64,000 nucleotides of DNA. Source: Paracoccus albicereus. GTDB taxonomy: Bacteria; Pseudomonadota; Alphaproteobacteria; Rhodobacterales; Rhodobacteraceae. The notes under the pieces are model-generated. The model was not told the DNA's origin, did not search any database, and saw nothing but the letters and a program-made list of their open reading frames with translations. Shown here one piece after another: positions 16,539 through 26,705 of the stretch. How positions within the stretch are numbered: position 1 is the stretch's first letter; every line of letters begins with the position of its first letter. The DNA lies in NCBI RefSeq assembly GCF_024359525.1, contig NZ_JAKZEU010000004.1:62001-126000 (forward strand), given 5' to 3'. A program made the position numbers and the translations under genes.

Positions 16539-17748
16539 AGGCGAACAGTTCGCGACAGAAGCTCAGACCGTCGATCAGGGCGTCGACTTCTGCTTCGGTG
16601 TTATACATCGCGAAGCTGGCGCGGGCGCTGGCGGTGATGCCGAAGAAGTCCATTAGCGGCATCGCGCAATGGCTGCCCGCGCGGATCGCGATCCCGCGCT
16701 TGTCGAGGATCGTGGACATATCGTGGGGATGCGCGCCGTCCATCGTCACCGAGAAGATCGCGCCCTTGTCCGGCGCGTCGCCCTGAAGGTTCAGCCAGTT
16801 CAGTTCGCGCAGCCGTTCGCGCGCACGGTCGCGCAATGCACGCTCATGCGCGGCGATATTTTCCATTCCCAGGTCCATCATGTATTCCAGCGCGACGCCA
16901 AGGCCGATCTGATTGACGATACCCGGTGTTCCCGCCTCGAATTTCAGCGGCGGGTCGGCGTATGTCACGGCGTCCCGCGTCACCGTCCGGATCATGTCTC
17001 CGCCGCCGATGAAGGGCCGCATTTCCGCTTGCCGGTCACGGCTGATCCAGACGGCGCCCGACCCCGACGGGCCGTAAAGCTTGTGGCCCGTGATACAGTA
17101 GAAGTCGACGCCAAGCGAGGACAGGTCCACCGGCATGTGGACCGCTGCCTGGCTGCCATCGACCAGCACGGGCACGTCCGTCCCCGCGGCGATCGCGGCA
17201 ACATCGACCACGGTGCCGGTCACGTTCGACATGTGGGTGATCGCGATCAGCTTCGTCTTGTCACCGACCGCGTCCAGCACCTTGCGGGCCGGCAGAGAGC
17301 CATCGGGGTCCGGCTCCACCCACCGCAGGACGACGCCCTGCCGCTCGCGCAGGAAGTTCCACGGCACGATGTTGGCGTGATGCTCCAGCACCGACAGTAC
17401 GATTTCATCGCCCGCCTGCAGGCGCGGTCCGGCCCAGCCATAGCTGATGAGGTTGATCGCCTCGGTCGAGCCAGAGGTGAAAATCACCTCATCCTCGTGC
17501 GGGGCGTTCAGAAATCGGGCGATGATCGCGCGGACGCGTTCGTAATTGTCGGTCGCCAGATTGGACAGGAAGTGCAGCCCGCGATGGACGTTGGCGTATT
17601 CACCCTCATAGGCCTTGGTGATCGCGTCGATCACCTGTCGCGGCTTTTGCGCGCTGGCACCGTTATCCAGATAGACCAGCGCCTTGCCGTTCACCTCACG
17701 CGAGAGGATCGGGAAATCGGCGCGGATCGCTGAGACGTCAAGACTCAT
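16537..17748 (-). CDS. sufS: Cysteine desulfurase SufS
   Basis: A 403-residue PLP enzyme of the SufS (group II) class. The PLP lysine sits in CITGHKLYGPSGSG, the sulfur-accepting cysteine in RAGSHCAMPLMDFFG, and TSGSTEAINLISYGW is the cofactor-phosphate loop. It supplies persulfide sulfur from cysteine to the SufBCD scaffold. Last gene of the suf operon, overlapping the upstream YIP1-like gene by 4 bases. No sufE or sufU partner is seen in the window. Confidence 0.93.
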   Translation of the reverse strand: MSLDVSAIRADFPILSREVNGKALVYLDNGASAQKPRQVIDAITKAYEGEYANVHRGLHFLSNLATDNYERVRAIIARFLNAPHEDEVIFTSGSTEAINLISYGWAGPRLQAGDEIVLSVLEHHANIVPWNFLRERQGVVLRWVEPDPDGSLPARKVLDAVGDKTKLIAITHMSNVTGTVVDVAAIAAGTDVPVLVDGSQAAVHMPVDLSSLGVDFYCITGHKLYGPSGSGAVWISRDRQAEMRPFIGGGDMIRTVTRDAVTYADPPLKFEAGTPGIVNQIGLGVALEYMMDLGMENIAAHERALRDRARERLRELNWLNLQGDAPDKGAIFSVTMDGAHPHDMSTILDKRGIAIRAGSHCAMPLMDFFGITASARASFAMYNTEAEVDALIDGLSFCRELFA

Positions 17749-18383
17749 GGCTGCGGTGCCCCCGGCATGGCGCCGTTCGGCATACCCGGCAAGACGCCGA
17801 AGGCCGCGGCGATGAAGGACAGCACAAAGACTGCCGCGATGGCCGTCATCAGCACGCCAAAGACGACCTTCAGCGTGCTTTCGAAACCATGAAGCGTCTT
17901 GGTGAAAATCACGGTCAGACCCACGAACAGGACCAGCGCGATCAGACCCATCAGCGCGGCCAGCGGCGGCAGGATCATCAGGAACACGACCTGCAGAATC
18001 TGGACCACCAACAACATGACCTCGATCCAGGTCACCAGCAGCAGGGCATCAGCGAAATTACCGCGCCCGCCGAAGACCCGGCCCACGCCGTCCATCAAGG
18101 CGGCAGTCGTCACCACGGCGCCGAACTGCATCGCGGCCAGCAACAGCGGCTGACTGGACAGGGTCATCATCGGCGACGCAGCCGCAGCCTCTGGCGAAAC
18201 CTCGGGCGCCAGCATCCGGGTCAGCACCCAGTTCATCAGGGCGGACAGGGATACGGCCACGATCAGGGCCATCCAGCGCGTGTTCATCGGCAGATTGCGC
18301 GCTATCAGCGCGCGCGCAGCCTCGGCCGGGCTGCGGAGCGTCAGCATTATCAGTGACGGGAGCGTCTCAGCGGTCATTCGCAC
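17745..18383 (-). CDS. YIP1-family membrane protein in suf operon
   Basis: A 212-residue protein with about five hydrophobic segments (for example TRWMALIVAVSLSALMNWVL, MLLVVQILQVVFLMILPPLAA and FGVLMTAIAAVFVLSFIAAAF). The spacing and the short cytoplasmic N-terminus (LTLRSPAEAARALI) resemble YIP1-family proteins of Rhodobacterales. The function is unknown. It sits between a second membrane gene and sufS, overlapping both, so it is co-translated with the Fe-S assembly genes. Confidence 0.65.
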   Translation of the reverse strand: MRMTAETLPSLIMLTLRSPAEAARALIARNLPMNTRWMALIVAVSLSALMNWVLTRMLAPEVSPEAAAASPMMTLSSQPLLLAAMQFGAVVTTAALMDGVGRVFGGRGNFADALLLVTWIEVMLLVVQILQVVFLMILPPLAALMGLIALVLFVGLTVIFTKTLHGFESTLKVVFGVLMTAIAAVFVLSFIAAAFGVLPGMPNGAMPGAPQP

Positions 18384-18885
18384 TCAACGCGGACAGGCCC
18401 GCGCCCCAGATCAGACAAAATCCCAGACCCGCGATCGCGCGCGTCAAGGTCAGGGCGGCACCGGGACCGATCAGCCCCTCGACCAGCCCGGACAGCAGCA
18501 TCGCCGGCGCGATCGCCAGCAGCGCCCAGAACAGCGCCAGCCGTGAATGGCGCGGGTCGATCGGACGACGGACAAGCCGCATCAAACCGGAACTGAGGGC
18601 CGCGACCGCGTAAGCCACCAGCGGCATCATGAACAGCACGGCCATGACCGAGCCGCCCATCCGCGCCCCCATAGGGACCGACGGGTCCAGCGCGGCTGCG
18701 CGCGCATGTCCCGGCGCCTGCGCGACAAGGAAGATCAGCATGGCAAGCAGCAGGATCACAACCAACACCCGCTCTGGCATGTCGGCTAGGCTACGGACGA
18801 CGCGGCGCGGCGCCCACCAGCTTTGCAGGACACGCGGAACGATCCCCTGAGGCGGGGACATGGCCGCGGCGGACGTCGCGCTCAC
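18367..18885 (-). CDS. Uncharacterised membrane protein in suf operon
   Basis: A protein of about 172 residues, not recognised beyond a likely relation to YIP1-type proteins. Four hydrophobic segments are visible: VLVVILLLAMLIFLVAQAPG, AVLFMMPLVAYAVAALSSG, ALFWALLAIAPAMLLSGLV and LGFCLIWGAGLSAL. I chose GTG 18885, which overlaps the sufD stop as GTGA; ATG 18861 is a possible alternative, and an ATG at 18915 would overlap sufD by 34 bases. It overlaps the next gene by 17 bases. Confidence 0.6.
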   Translation of the reverse strand: MSATSAAAMSPPQGIVPRVLQSWWAPRRVVRSLADMPERVLVVILLLAMLIFLVAQAPGHARAAALDPSVPMGARMGGSVMAVLFMMPLVAYAVAALSSGLMRLVRRPIDPRHSRLALFWALLAIAPAMLLSGLVEGLIGPGAALTLTRAIAGLGFCLIWGAGLSALSANDR

Positions 18886-20227
18886 CCCCGTTTGCCGGCG
18901 CGCCGGGTCAGCCATGCTTCCAGCCGATCATTGATCTCGCCGCGCAAGCCTTCATCAGCCACCTCTTCCAGCGCATCGGCGAGGAATGAAAGGACCAGAA
19001 GGACGATCGCCCGATCATAGGGCACGCCGCGCGAGCGAAGATAGAACAGGGCCGTCTCGTCGATCGCTCCGGTGGTCGAGCCGTGCGAGCAGACGACATC
19101 GTCGGCATAGATCTCAAGCTCGGGCTTGGCGAGGAACTGGCTGTCCTCATCCAGCAACAACGCCTGGCTGATCTGGTACCCATCGGTCTTCTGCGCGCCG
19201 GGTTTGACCAGGATCTTGCCTTGGAACACGCCCTTCGCACCGTTCTTCAGCACCTTCTTGAATACCTGCCGGCTTTCGCAACGCTCGGCGCCATGGGTGA
19301 TGAAGACGGTGTCGTCGTGATGGAAGGGGCCGGTGTCACCATCACCAAGGACGGCGGCTGCGATGTGGCCAAGCGCGTCGTCGCCCACGAACTCGATCAC
19401 GCCTTCGTTGCGCATCATCGTGCCGTTGACCGACAGCGTGAAGCTGCGGAACTGCGCCTCGCGGTCCACCCTGGCAAAGATCGCTGTGGTACCGACGGTC
19501 TGGTGCCCGGCGCGCTTCGCCGCGATGTGGTGCAATTTCGCTTCGGGCGCCAGATCGGCCTCGATCACGCCGTTGCTGCGCGCACCGACCATGCCGGTTT
19601 CCAGCAACGTCAATTCGGCACCCTCTTCCAACCGGATGACATGGTGCCAGTTCACGTCGGCATCCTGGGCCTCGCGCCGGTGCAGGATATGAACCGGCTT
19701 CGAGACGGTTCCGGTAACGCGGATCAGCACCCCTTCTGTAGCCGCGACCGTATTCAGCGCGGCGAAAGGACGGCTGACCGGGTTCTGGCCTGCCGCCTCC
19801 AGCTTACCATAGAGGTCCTTCGCCCAATGGTTCGCGTCGCCTTCGGCGTTCGACAGAATCGAGATTTCTGAGCCGTCCAAGGTCAGGTCGCTTGATGCTG
19901 CGGCGTCGAAACGGCCATCGACGAAGACCAGCAACAGTCGGTCGAGATCAGCGAACAGCGGGGAATCCGGCGCCTTGTCCTCAACCGGGATCGGCTGTGG
20001 GTTCGGGGCGTTGAACGCCTTCGGATCGGTGTAACGCCAGTATTCGTCGCGCGGTCCCGGCAACCCGGTGTCACGCAGACGCGACAGGGCATCCGATCGC
20101 GCCGCAGCGGTGAAACCGCCTTCCGGCAGGTCCAACGCATCCAGACGCGCATCGAGCGCGTTGGCAGGTTTCGGTGCTCCGCTGACCTGCGGCGTCAGGT
20201 CCTTTTGCTTGACGGCGACATCCGACA

Positions 20228-20228
<1 letters not shown>
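18882..20228 (-). CDS. sufD: Fe-S assembly protein SufD
   Basis: A 448-residue SufD, partner of SufB and SufC in the scaffold that builds Fe-S clusters. The C-terminal half shows the conserved beta-helix core: HHDDTVFITHGAERCESRQVF, QGKILVKPGAQKTDGYQ and CSHGSTTGAIDETALFYL. The N-terminal 130 residues are the usual variable helical part, including RLRDTGLPGPRDEYWRYTDP. The stop overlaps the next gene and the ATG overlaps the sufC stop. Confidence 0.95.
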
Positions 20229-20980
<752 letters not shown>

Positions 20981-21049
20981 GTTTTCCTCATCGGACGGTG
21001 GCTGCGGTGCCGCAGCGGGCACCGTCGTCATTTCAATTATGGCGGCAGA

Positions 21050-22570
21050 TCAGCCGACGGAGCCTTCCAACGAGATGGCGACCAGCGACTGCGCCTCCAT
21101 CGCGAATTCCATCGGCAGCGCCTGAAGCACCTCGCGGCAGAAGCCGTTCACGACCAGTGCGACCGCCTCCTCTTCATCCATCCCGCGCGAGCGGCAGTAG
21201 AACAGCTGGTCGTCGTCGACCTTGCTGGTCGTCGCCTCATGCTCGACCCGGCTCGAGGTGTTCTTGACCTCGATATAGGGGACGGTGTGAGCCCCGCATT
21301 CCGACCCGATCAGCAGGCTGTCGCACTGGGTGTAGTTGCGGCTGTTTTTGGCGCGCGGGTGCATCGTCACCAGACCACGATACGTGTTCTGCGCCTTTCC
21401 GGCCGAAATCCCCTTCGACACGATGCGCGAACGGGTGTCCTTGCCAAGATGGATCATCTTGGTACCGGTGTCCGCCTGCTGCATGTTGTTGGCGATGGCG
21501 ATCGAATAGAATTCGCCCTGGCTTTCGTCGCCACGAAGGATGCAGGACGGGTATTTCCACGTGATCGCGGAACCCGTTTCCACCTGCGTCCACATCACCT
21601 TCGCCCGCGCCTCTCGGCAATCGGCACGCTTGGTGACGAAGTTGTAGATGCCGCCCTTGCCGTTCTCGTCGCCCGGGAACCAGTTCTGGACGGTCGAGTA
21701 CTTCACCTCGGCATCTTCCAGCACCACGATCTCGACGACGGCAGCGTGCAGCTGGTTGGTATCGCGCTGCGGCGCGGTGCAACCTTCCAGATAGCTGACA
21801 TAGCTGCCCTTGTCGGCGATGATCAGCGTCCGCTCGAACTGACCGGTATTCTCGGCATTGATCCGGAAATAGGTCGAAAGCTCCATCGGGCAACGAACGC
21901 CCGGCGGGACGTAGACGAAAGAGCCATCCGAAAAGACGGCGCTGTTCAGCGTTGCGAAGAAGTTGTCCGATTGCGGCACCACAGAGCCGAGGTATTTCTT
22001 CACCAGCTCGGGATGCTCGCGGATCGCTTCCGAGATCGAGCAGAAGATGACGCCAGCCTTGGCCAGCTCGTCTTTGAAGGTCGTGCCGACGGAAACGCTG
22101 TCGAAGACTGCGTCCACGGCCACCTTCCGGCCGTCGGCCGGTGCGGCATCGGCCCCTTCGACGCCTGCAAGGATCATCTGCTCCTTCAGCGGGATGCCCA
22201 GCTTTTCATAGGTCGCCAGCAACTTGGGATCGACCTCGTCCAGCGACTTCGGCTTCACTTCCATGCTTTTCGGGCGGGCGTAATAATACTGGTCCTGATA
22301 ATCGATGACCGGATAGTTCAGCATCGCCCAGCGCGGTTCTTCCATGGTCTTCCAGCGGCGGAAGGCTTCCAACCGCCACTCGGTCATCCATTCCGGTTCG
22401 CCATTCTTCTCCGAAATCAGGCGGACGATGTCCTCGTTCACGCCCTTGGGCGCATAGTCCATCTCGATCTCGGTGTCCCAGCCATACTTGTAGGACCCCA
22501 TGTTCTGCACGGTCTCGACCGTCTCGCGGTCGACACCTTCGCGCACTTCCAGATCGACGGTCTCGGTCAT
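21050..22570 (-). CDS. sufB: Fe-S assembly scaffold protein SufB
   Basis: A 506-residue SufB. Diagnostic stretches are [18 protein letters not shown] at the N-terminus, [57 protein letters not shown] and [20 protein letters not shown]. It carries the nascent cluster and receives sulfur from SufS. A long upstream in-frame extension exists, but ATG 22570 has AGGAAGGTGA directly before it. It lies 47 bases after the desulfurase gene and 69 before sufC. Confidence 0.95.
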   Translation of the reverse strand: MTETVDLEVREGVDRETVETVQNMGSYKYGWDTEIEMDYAPKGVNEDIVRLISEKNGEPEWMTEWRLEAFRRWKTMEEPRWAMLNYPVIDYQDQYYYARPKSMEVKPKSLDEVDPKLLATYEKLGIPLKEQMILAGVEGADAAPADGRKVAVDAVFDSVSVGTTFKDELAKAGVIFCSISEAIREHPELVKKYLGSVVPQSDNFFATLNSAVFSDGSFVYVPPGVRCPMELSTYFRINAENTGQFERTLIIADKGSYVSYLEGCTAPQRDTNQLHAAVVEIVVLEDAEVKYSTVQNWFPGDENGKGGIYNFVTKRADCREARAKVMWTQVETGSAITWKYPSCILRGDESQGEFYSIAIANNMQQADTGTKMIHLGKDTRSRIVSKGISAGKAQNTYRGLVTMHPRAKNSRNYTQCDSLLIGSECGAHTVPYIEVKNTSSRVEHEATTSKVDDDQLFYCRSRGMDEEEAVALVVNGFCREVLQALPMEFAMEAQSLVAISLEGSVG

Positions 22571-22617
22571 GATCTCACCTTCCTCCGGCCTCGCTCTCCG
22601 CCATCCCAGCGTTTCGC

Positions 22618-23661
22618 TCAGCCATTGCGTTCGCGCCAGCGTGAATACGCGCTTTCCCAGGCATCCGCAAACCGGTTCACCTGATCTTCCGTGACGGCCG
22701 GAGAGATCGAGATGCGGATGGCGCCACTGGCCGTCGCATCGTCGAAACCCATCGCCTGCAAGGCCCCGCTGGCCCTGACCTTGCCCGACGAACAGGCCGA
22801 GCCTGCCGACACGGCGAAACCCGCCAGATCCATCTGCATGACCTGCGTCTCGCCCTTCCACCCCGATGTAAGGATGCAGGTGGTGTTGGGCAAGCGGCGG
22901 ACCCCCGCCCCCGCGATAACGGCATCCGGCGCCGCAGCCAGAAGCCGGGCTTCCAGCGCATCACGGCGGGCCGCCACTTCGTCCCAGACACCGAAGTCCA
23001 GATCAGCCTGCGCCGCCTTGGCGGCCGCCGCAAAGCCTGCGATGCCGATCAGGTTTTCCGTCCCCGCACGGCGCCCCTGCTCCTGACCGCCACCGCGGAT
23101 GAGCGCTTCGACATCGGTCCCCTTGCGCAGGATCAGCGCGCCGACGCCCTTTGGCCCACCCAGCTTGTGAGCGCTGACGAAACCCGCCGTCACGCCCAGC
23201 CAGTTGAACGCCATCGGGACCTTGCCGAATGCCTGGGTCAGATCGCTGCTGGCCAGACCCTCGGGCAGATCCTGCATCACCCCGGTCTCATTATTGGCCA
23301 GTTGCACGCTGGCGCGCGACGGGTCGGGCACACCGATGATCCCATCACGATCGACCGACAGCGCCGGGTCGCACCAGACCTTGATCGCGCTGTGCTCGAC
23401 CGGTGCGCAGGCGATGCCCTTGCCCGCAAGCACCATCGCCGCGGCTTCCGTTGTGCCCGAGGTGAAGACCACGTCCGCGCCTTCTGCGCCAAGCGCGACC
23501 GCGACATCCTCGCGGGCACGCTCAAGCGCCATCTTCGCCACGCGGCCTTCGGCATGGACCGATGACGGGTTGCCGCCGATCTCCATCGCTTCGATCATGG
23601 CGGCCTTCACCTCGGCGCGCAGCGGCGTGGTCGCGTTCCAGTCCAGATAGGCGCGCATCAT
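22618..23661 (-). CDS. NifS/IscS-like cysteine desulfurase (group I)
   Basis: A 347-residue class V aminotransferase fold, shorter than the roughly 400 residues of IscS. It has the N-terminal [11 protein letters not shown], the [11 protein letters not shown] loop, the PLP lysine in [13 protein letters not shown] and a catalytic cysteine in [15 protein letters not shown]. This is the second desulfurase of the operon, alongside SufS; such a gene ahead of sufB is usual in Rhodobacterales. It overlaps coaBC by 4 bases. Whether it feeds SufBCD or another sulfur pathway cannot be decided here. Confidence 0.85.
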   Translation of the reverse strand: MMRAYLDWNATTPLRAEVKAAMIEAMEIGGNPSSVHAEGRVAKMALERAREDVAVALGAEGADVVFTSGTTEAAAMVLAGKGIACAPVEHSAIKVWCDPALSVDRDGIIGVPDPSRASVQLANNETGVMQDLPEGLASSDLTQAFGKVPMAFNWLGVTAGFVSAHKLGGPKGVGALILRKGTDVEALIRGGGQEQGRRAGTENLIGIAGFAAAAKAAQADLDFGVWDEVAARRDALEARLLAAAPDAVIAGAGVRRLPNTTCILTSGWKGETQVMQMDLAGFAVSAGSACSSGKVRASGALQAMGFDDATASGAIRISISPAVTEDQVNRFADAWESAYSRWRERNG

Positions 23662-24917
23662 TCGCCCCCGATCCGGTCGGCGATACGACGGGCCAGTTCA
23701 CGGGCGACGGCATCCTTCCCCATCCGTGGCCAAGGCTCTGCGCCCTCGTCGGTGATCAGCACGACGGCGTTTTCGGTCCCGCCCATGATCCCGGTTTCGG
23801 GACTGACGTCGTTTGCCACGATCCAGTCGCAGCCCTTGCGCTTTCGCTTGGCCGTGGCGTGGGCCACGACGTCGTCCGTCTCGGCCGCGAAACCGACGAC
23901 CAGACCCGGTCGCGATGCCCCCCGGCCCGAGATCCAGGCAAGGATGTCCGGGTTCTCGGCAAAGTCCAGCGCCGGAAAAGTGCCGGACCCGTCCTTCTTG
24001 ATCTTCGAGCTGCTCGCGTTCTTCACCCGCCAGTCCGCGACCGCGGCAGCCATCACCGCTGCGTCTGCGGGCAGAGCGCCGGCTACCGCGCGGCGCATCT
24101 CTTCTGCGGTTTCGACGCCGATGACATCGACCTCCGACGGAGGGGGCACCGTCGCGGGTCCGGTCACGAAGCTGACCCGCGCGCCCAGGTCTCGCAAGGC
24201 CGCGGCAATGGCGCTGCCCTGTGCACCCGAAGAGCGATTGGCGATATAGCGGACGGGGTCGATCGGTTCGTGGGTCGGTCCCGAGGTGACGATGACATGA
24301 CGTCCGTCCAGCGGACCGGGCGCTGCGCCCTTGCCCGGCACCACCTGCGCCTCTGGCAACAGCCGCAGCGGCGCGGGCGCATCCAGCGCGGCGCCAATCG
24401 CGGCCATGATCGCCTCGGGTTCGGCCATGCGCCCCGCGCCGTATTCGCCGCAGGCCATGTCACCGGTGTCCGGCCCGACCGCCATGATACCGTCGCGGCG
24501 GAGCAGGTCCAGGTTCCGCCGTGTCGCCGGGTGGTTCCACATCCGGACATTCATCGCGGGCGCGACCAGAACCTGCTTGTTCGATGCCAACAGCAGGGTC
24601 GAGGCCAGATCGTCCGCCAGCCCGTGCGCCATCTTGGCCAGCAGGTCCGCCGTCGCGGGCGCCACCACCACCAGATCGGCATCGCGGGTCAGGCGGATAT
24701 GGCCGATCTCGGCCTCTCGGCTGGCATCCCACAGATCGTCCTGGGTGGTTTCGCCCGCCAGCACGGACAGCGTCATCGCCGTGACGAACTGCGCGCCGCC
24801 ATGAGTCAGGACCGGCGTGACCGACAGATTCTCGGCCCGCATCAACCGGACCAGCGCCGGGATCTTGTAGGCCGCGATGCCGCCGCCCACGATCAGAAGA
24901 ATGCGCCGTCCGTCCAT
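23658..24917 (-). CDS. coaBC: Bifunctional CoaBC (coenzyme A biosynthesis)
   Basis: A 419-residue fusion. The N-terminal flavoprotein half (CoaC, 4'-phosphopantothenoylcysteine decarboxylase) begins RRILLIVGGGIAAYK and has the PAMN motif in VLVAPAMNVRMWNHP. The C-terminal half (CoaB, phosphopantothenate-cysteine ligase) has VTSGPTHEPIDPVRYIANRS and the lysine-rich SSSKIKKDGSG segment. ATG 24917, behind GGAGG, is preferred to an upstream in-frame start. It heads the transcription unit that runs into the suf genes through a 4-base overlap, an arrangement in which CoA and Fe-S assembly genes share a promoter. Confidence 0.93.
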   Translation of the reverse strand: MDGRRILLIVGGGIAAYKIPALVRLMRAENLSVTPVLTHGGAQFVTAMTLSVLAGETTQDDLWDASREAEIGHIRLTRDADLVVVAPATADLLAKMAHGLADDLASTLLLASNKQVLVAPAMNVRMWNHPATRRNLDLLRRDGIMAVGPDTGDMACGEYGAGRMAEPEAIMAAIGAALDAPAPLRLLPEAQVVPGKGAAPGPLDGRHVIVTSGPTHEPIDPVRYIANRSSGAQGSAIAAALRDLGARVSFVTGPATVPPPSEVDVIGVETAEEMRRAVAGALPADAAVMAAAVADWRVKNASSSKIKKDGSGTFPALDFAENPDILAWISGRGASRPGLVVGFAAETDDVVAHATAKRKRKGCDWIVANDVSPETGIMGGTENAVVLITDEGAEPWPRMGKDAVARELARRIADRIGGE

Positions 24918-24945
24918 CGGCAGCCTCCGCATGATGCCTGTCAGA

Positions 24946-24974
24946 CAGATAGACCGCGACCGCCCCAGCGGCAA
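24946..24974 (-). promoter_or_regulatory. Promoter of coaBC-suf operon
   Basis: On the minus strand TTGCCG (24974-24969), a 17-base spacer, and TATCTG (24951-24946), giving a leader of about 22 bases before coaBC. No Rrf2/IscR-type palindrome was recognised nearby. Confidence 0.45.
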
Positions 24975-25002
24975 GGAAGCCGGGCCACGCCGCGGGCGCG
25001 CG

Positions 25003-25017
25003 TTAACCTTTCCTTAA
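25003..25017 (+). promoter_or_regulatory. CtrA box upstream of comM
   Basis: A perfect TTAA-N7-TTAA element (TTAA at 25003-25006 and 25014-25017), the full CtrA consensus, lies about 38 bases before the comM start. A further TTAACC half-site follows at 25028-25033. CtrA is the cell-cycle and gene-transfer-agent regulator of alphaproteobacteria; competence-type genes belong to its regulon in Rhodobacterales. Confidence 0.6.
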
Positions 25018-25054
25018 GCCGGGCGCGTTAACCATTTTGCCAAACGGGGGTGTG

Positions 25055-26569
25055 ATGGTCGCGATAGCCTATTCGGTGGCCTTCGAGGGCGTGGAGGCGC
25101 GCCTGGTCGAGGTTCAATGCTCGGTCGCGCCCGGCATTCCCGGCTTCGGCATTGTGGGCCTGCCCGACAAGGCAGTCAGCGAGGCGCGAGAGCGGGTCCG
25201 CTCGGCCTTCGGGGCGATGGCGATCGCGCTGCCAAACAAACGCCTGACGGTGAACCTGTCGCCCGCCGACCTGCCGAAGGAAGGCTCGCATTTCGACCTG
25301 CCCATCGCACTTGCCGTGCTGGCCGCGCTGGAAATCATCCCGGCCGACGAACTGGCGCGCTGCGTCTGTCTGGGCGAGTTGGCGCTGGATGGTCGCCTGG
25401 TGCCCGTCGCGGGGGCCCTGCCCGCCGCAATGGCCGCGTCCGAGGAAGACCGTGCGCTGATCTGCCCGAAACACTGCGGACCCGAGGCGGCCTGGGTCGA
25501 ATCGGTCCCCGTCCTCTCCCCAGCGACGCTGCGCGAAGCTGTCGATCACCTCACCGATCGCGCGCCGATCGCGCGTGCGTCGCCCGGTATGGCAGAGGCC
25601 CCGGCACCGGTGACCTGCCTTTCTGCCGTCAAAGGGCAGGAACGCGCCAAGCGCGCGCTGGAGATCGCTGCCGCCGGTCGCCATCACCTGCTGATGGTCG
25701 GCCCGCCCGGCGCCGGCAAGTCGATGATGGCCGCTTGCCTGCCAGGGCTGATGCCGCCCCTGGGTGCGATGGAAGCGCTCGAAACCTCGATGATCCACTC
25801 GCTGGCCGGCACGCTGGGGACCGAAGGCATCTCGCGCCAGCCGCCCTATTGCTTTCCGCATCACACGGCGTCGATGGCCGCGATCGTGGGCGGCGGGCGC
25901 GGCGCGAAGCCGGGTCAGGTGAGCCTTGCCCATAACGGCGTCCTGTTCATGGACGAGTTTCCCGAATTTTCGCGGCAGGTGCTGGAAACGCTGCGCCAGC
26001 CGATCGAGACGGGCGAGGTTGTCGTCGCAAGGGCGAACGCCCACGTGCGCTATCCGTGTCGGTTCCTGCTCTGCGCCGCCGCCAACCCCTGCCGCTGCGG
26101 GCATCTGGCGGACCCTGCGCGCGCCTGCAACAAGGCGCCCGTCTGCGGCGAGGATTACCTCGGCCGCATATCCGGGCCGTTGATGGACCGGTTCGATCTT
26201 CGGATCGAGGTGCCGGCGGTCAGCTTCCTCGACCTAGACACACCGAATGCCGGTGAGACGTCGGCGACCGTGGCCGCCCGTGTCGCCGCGGCGCGCGCAA
26301 TCCAGACCCGCCGTTTCGCCGATCATCCTGCCGTTCGGGTCAATGCCGAGGCCAGCGGCGCGCTGCTGGACCAGATCGCTAAGCCCGACGCGGAAGGCCG
26401 CGCGCTGATCCTGAAGGCGTCCGAGAAACTAGGCCTCAGCGCACGTGGCTATCACCGCATTCTGCGCACGGCGCGCACGATCGCCGACCTGGCGGGAGAG
26501 GCTGATATCCGCGCCCCGCACCTTGCCGAAGCGGTCAGCTATCGTCTTGCCTTCCTGCCAGGCGGCTGA
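25055..26569 (+). CDS. comM: ComM/YifB-family AAA+ ATPase
   Basis: A 504-residue protein with the ComM layout. An N-terminal Lon-protease-like fold (about 1-170) begins AYSVAFEGVEARLVEVQ and includes GIPGFGIVGLPDKAVSEARER. The Mg-chelatase AAA+ core has Walker A GPPGAGKSMM and Walker B VLFMDEFPEF; a cysteine-rich NPCRCGHLADPARAC and a helical C-terminus end with RGYHRILRTARTIADL. ComM is a helicase that promotes branch migration when incoming single-stranded DNA is integrated. ATG 25055 is chosen; an upstream in-frame TTG (25037) and GTG (25052) also exist. The CtrA box upstream ties it to DNA uptake or GTA reception. Confidence 0.9.
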   Translation: MVAIAYSVAFEGVEARLVEVQCSVAPGIPGFGIVGLPDKAVSEARERVRSAFGAMAIALPNKRLTVNLSPADLPKEGSHFDLPIALAVLAALEIIPADELARCVCLGELALDGRLVPVAGALPAAMAASEEDRALICPKHCGPEAAWVESVPVLSPATLREAVDHLTDRAPIARASPGMAEAPAPVTCLSAVKGQERAKRALEIAAAGRHHLLMVGPPGAGKSMMAACLPGLMPPLGAMEALETSMIHSLAGTLGTEGISRQPPYCFPHHTASMAAIVGGGRGAKPGQVSLAHNGVLFMDEFPEFSRQVLETLRQPIETGEVVVARANAHVRYPCRFLLCAAANPCRCGHLADPARACNKAPVCGEDYLGRISGPLMDRFDLRIEVPAVSFLDLDTPNAGETSATVAARVAAARAIQTRRFADHPAVRVNAEASGALLDQIAKPDAEGRALILKASEKLGLSARGYHRILRTARTIADLAGEADIRAPHLAEAVSYRLAFLPGG

Positions 26570-26669
26570 CACGCGCTGCGACGCAGCATGAGGTCGCGTT
26601 CGGAACGTGCGAGGTCGCCCGCAGCCTAGCGATAGCGTCCATTTCGCGGCGAAGTAGAGCCGACGACGC

Positions 26670-26684
26670 GGCCGATGGTCGGCC
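26670..26684. promoter_or_regulatory. Perfect inverted repeat upstream of the Rieske oxygenase gene
   Basis: GGCCGA-TGG-TCGGCC, 11 bases before the AAGGAA ribosome site. It could be a repressor operator or an mRNA hairpin. The other bases of the 136-base gap after comM show nothing clear. Confidence 0.35.
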
Positions 26685-26705
26685 GAATGCGACAAAGGAA
26701 GTCCC

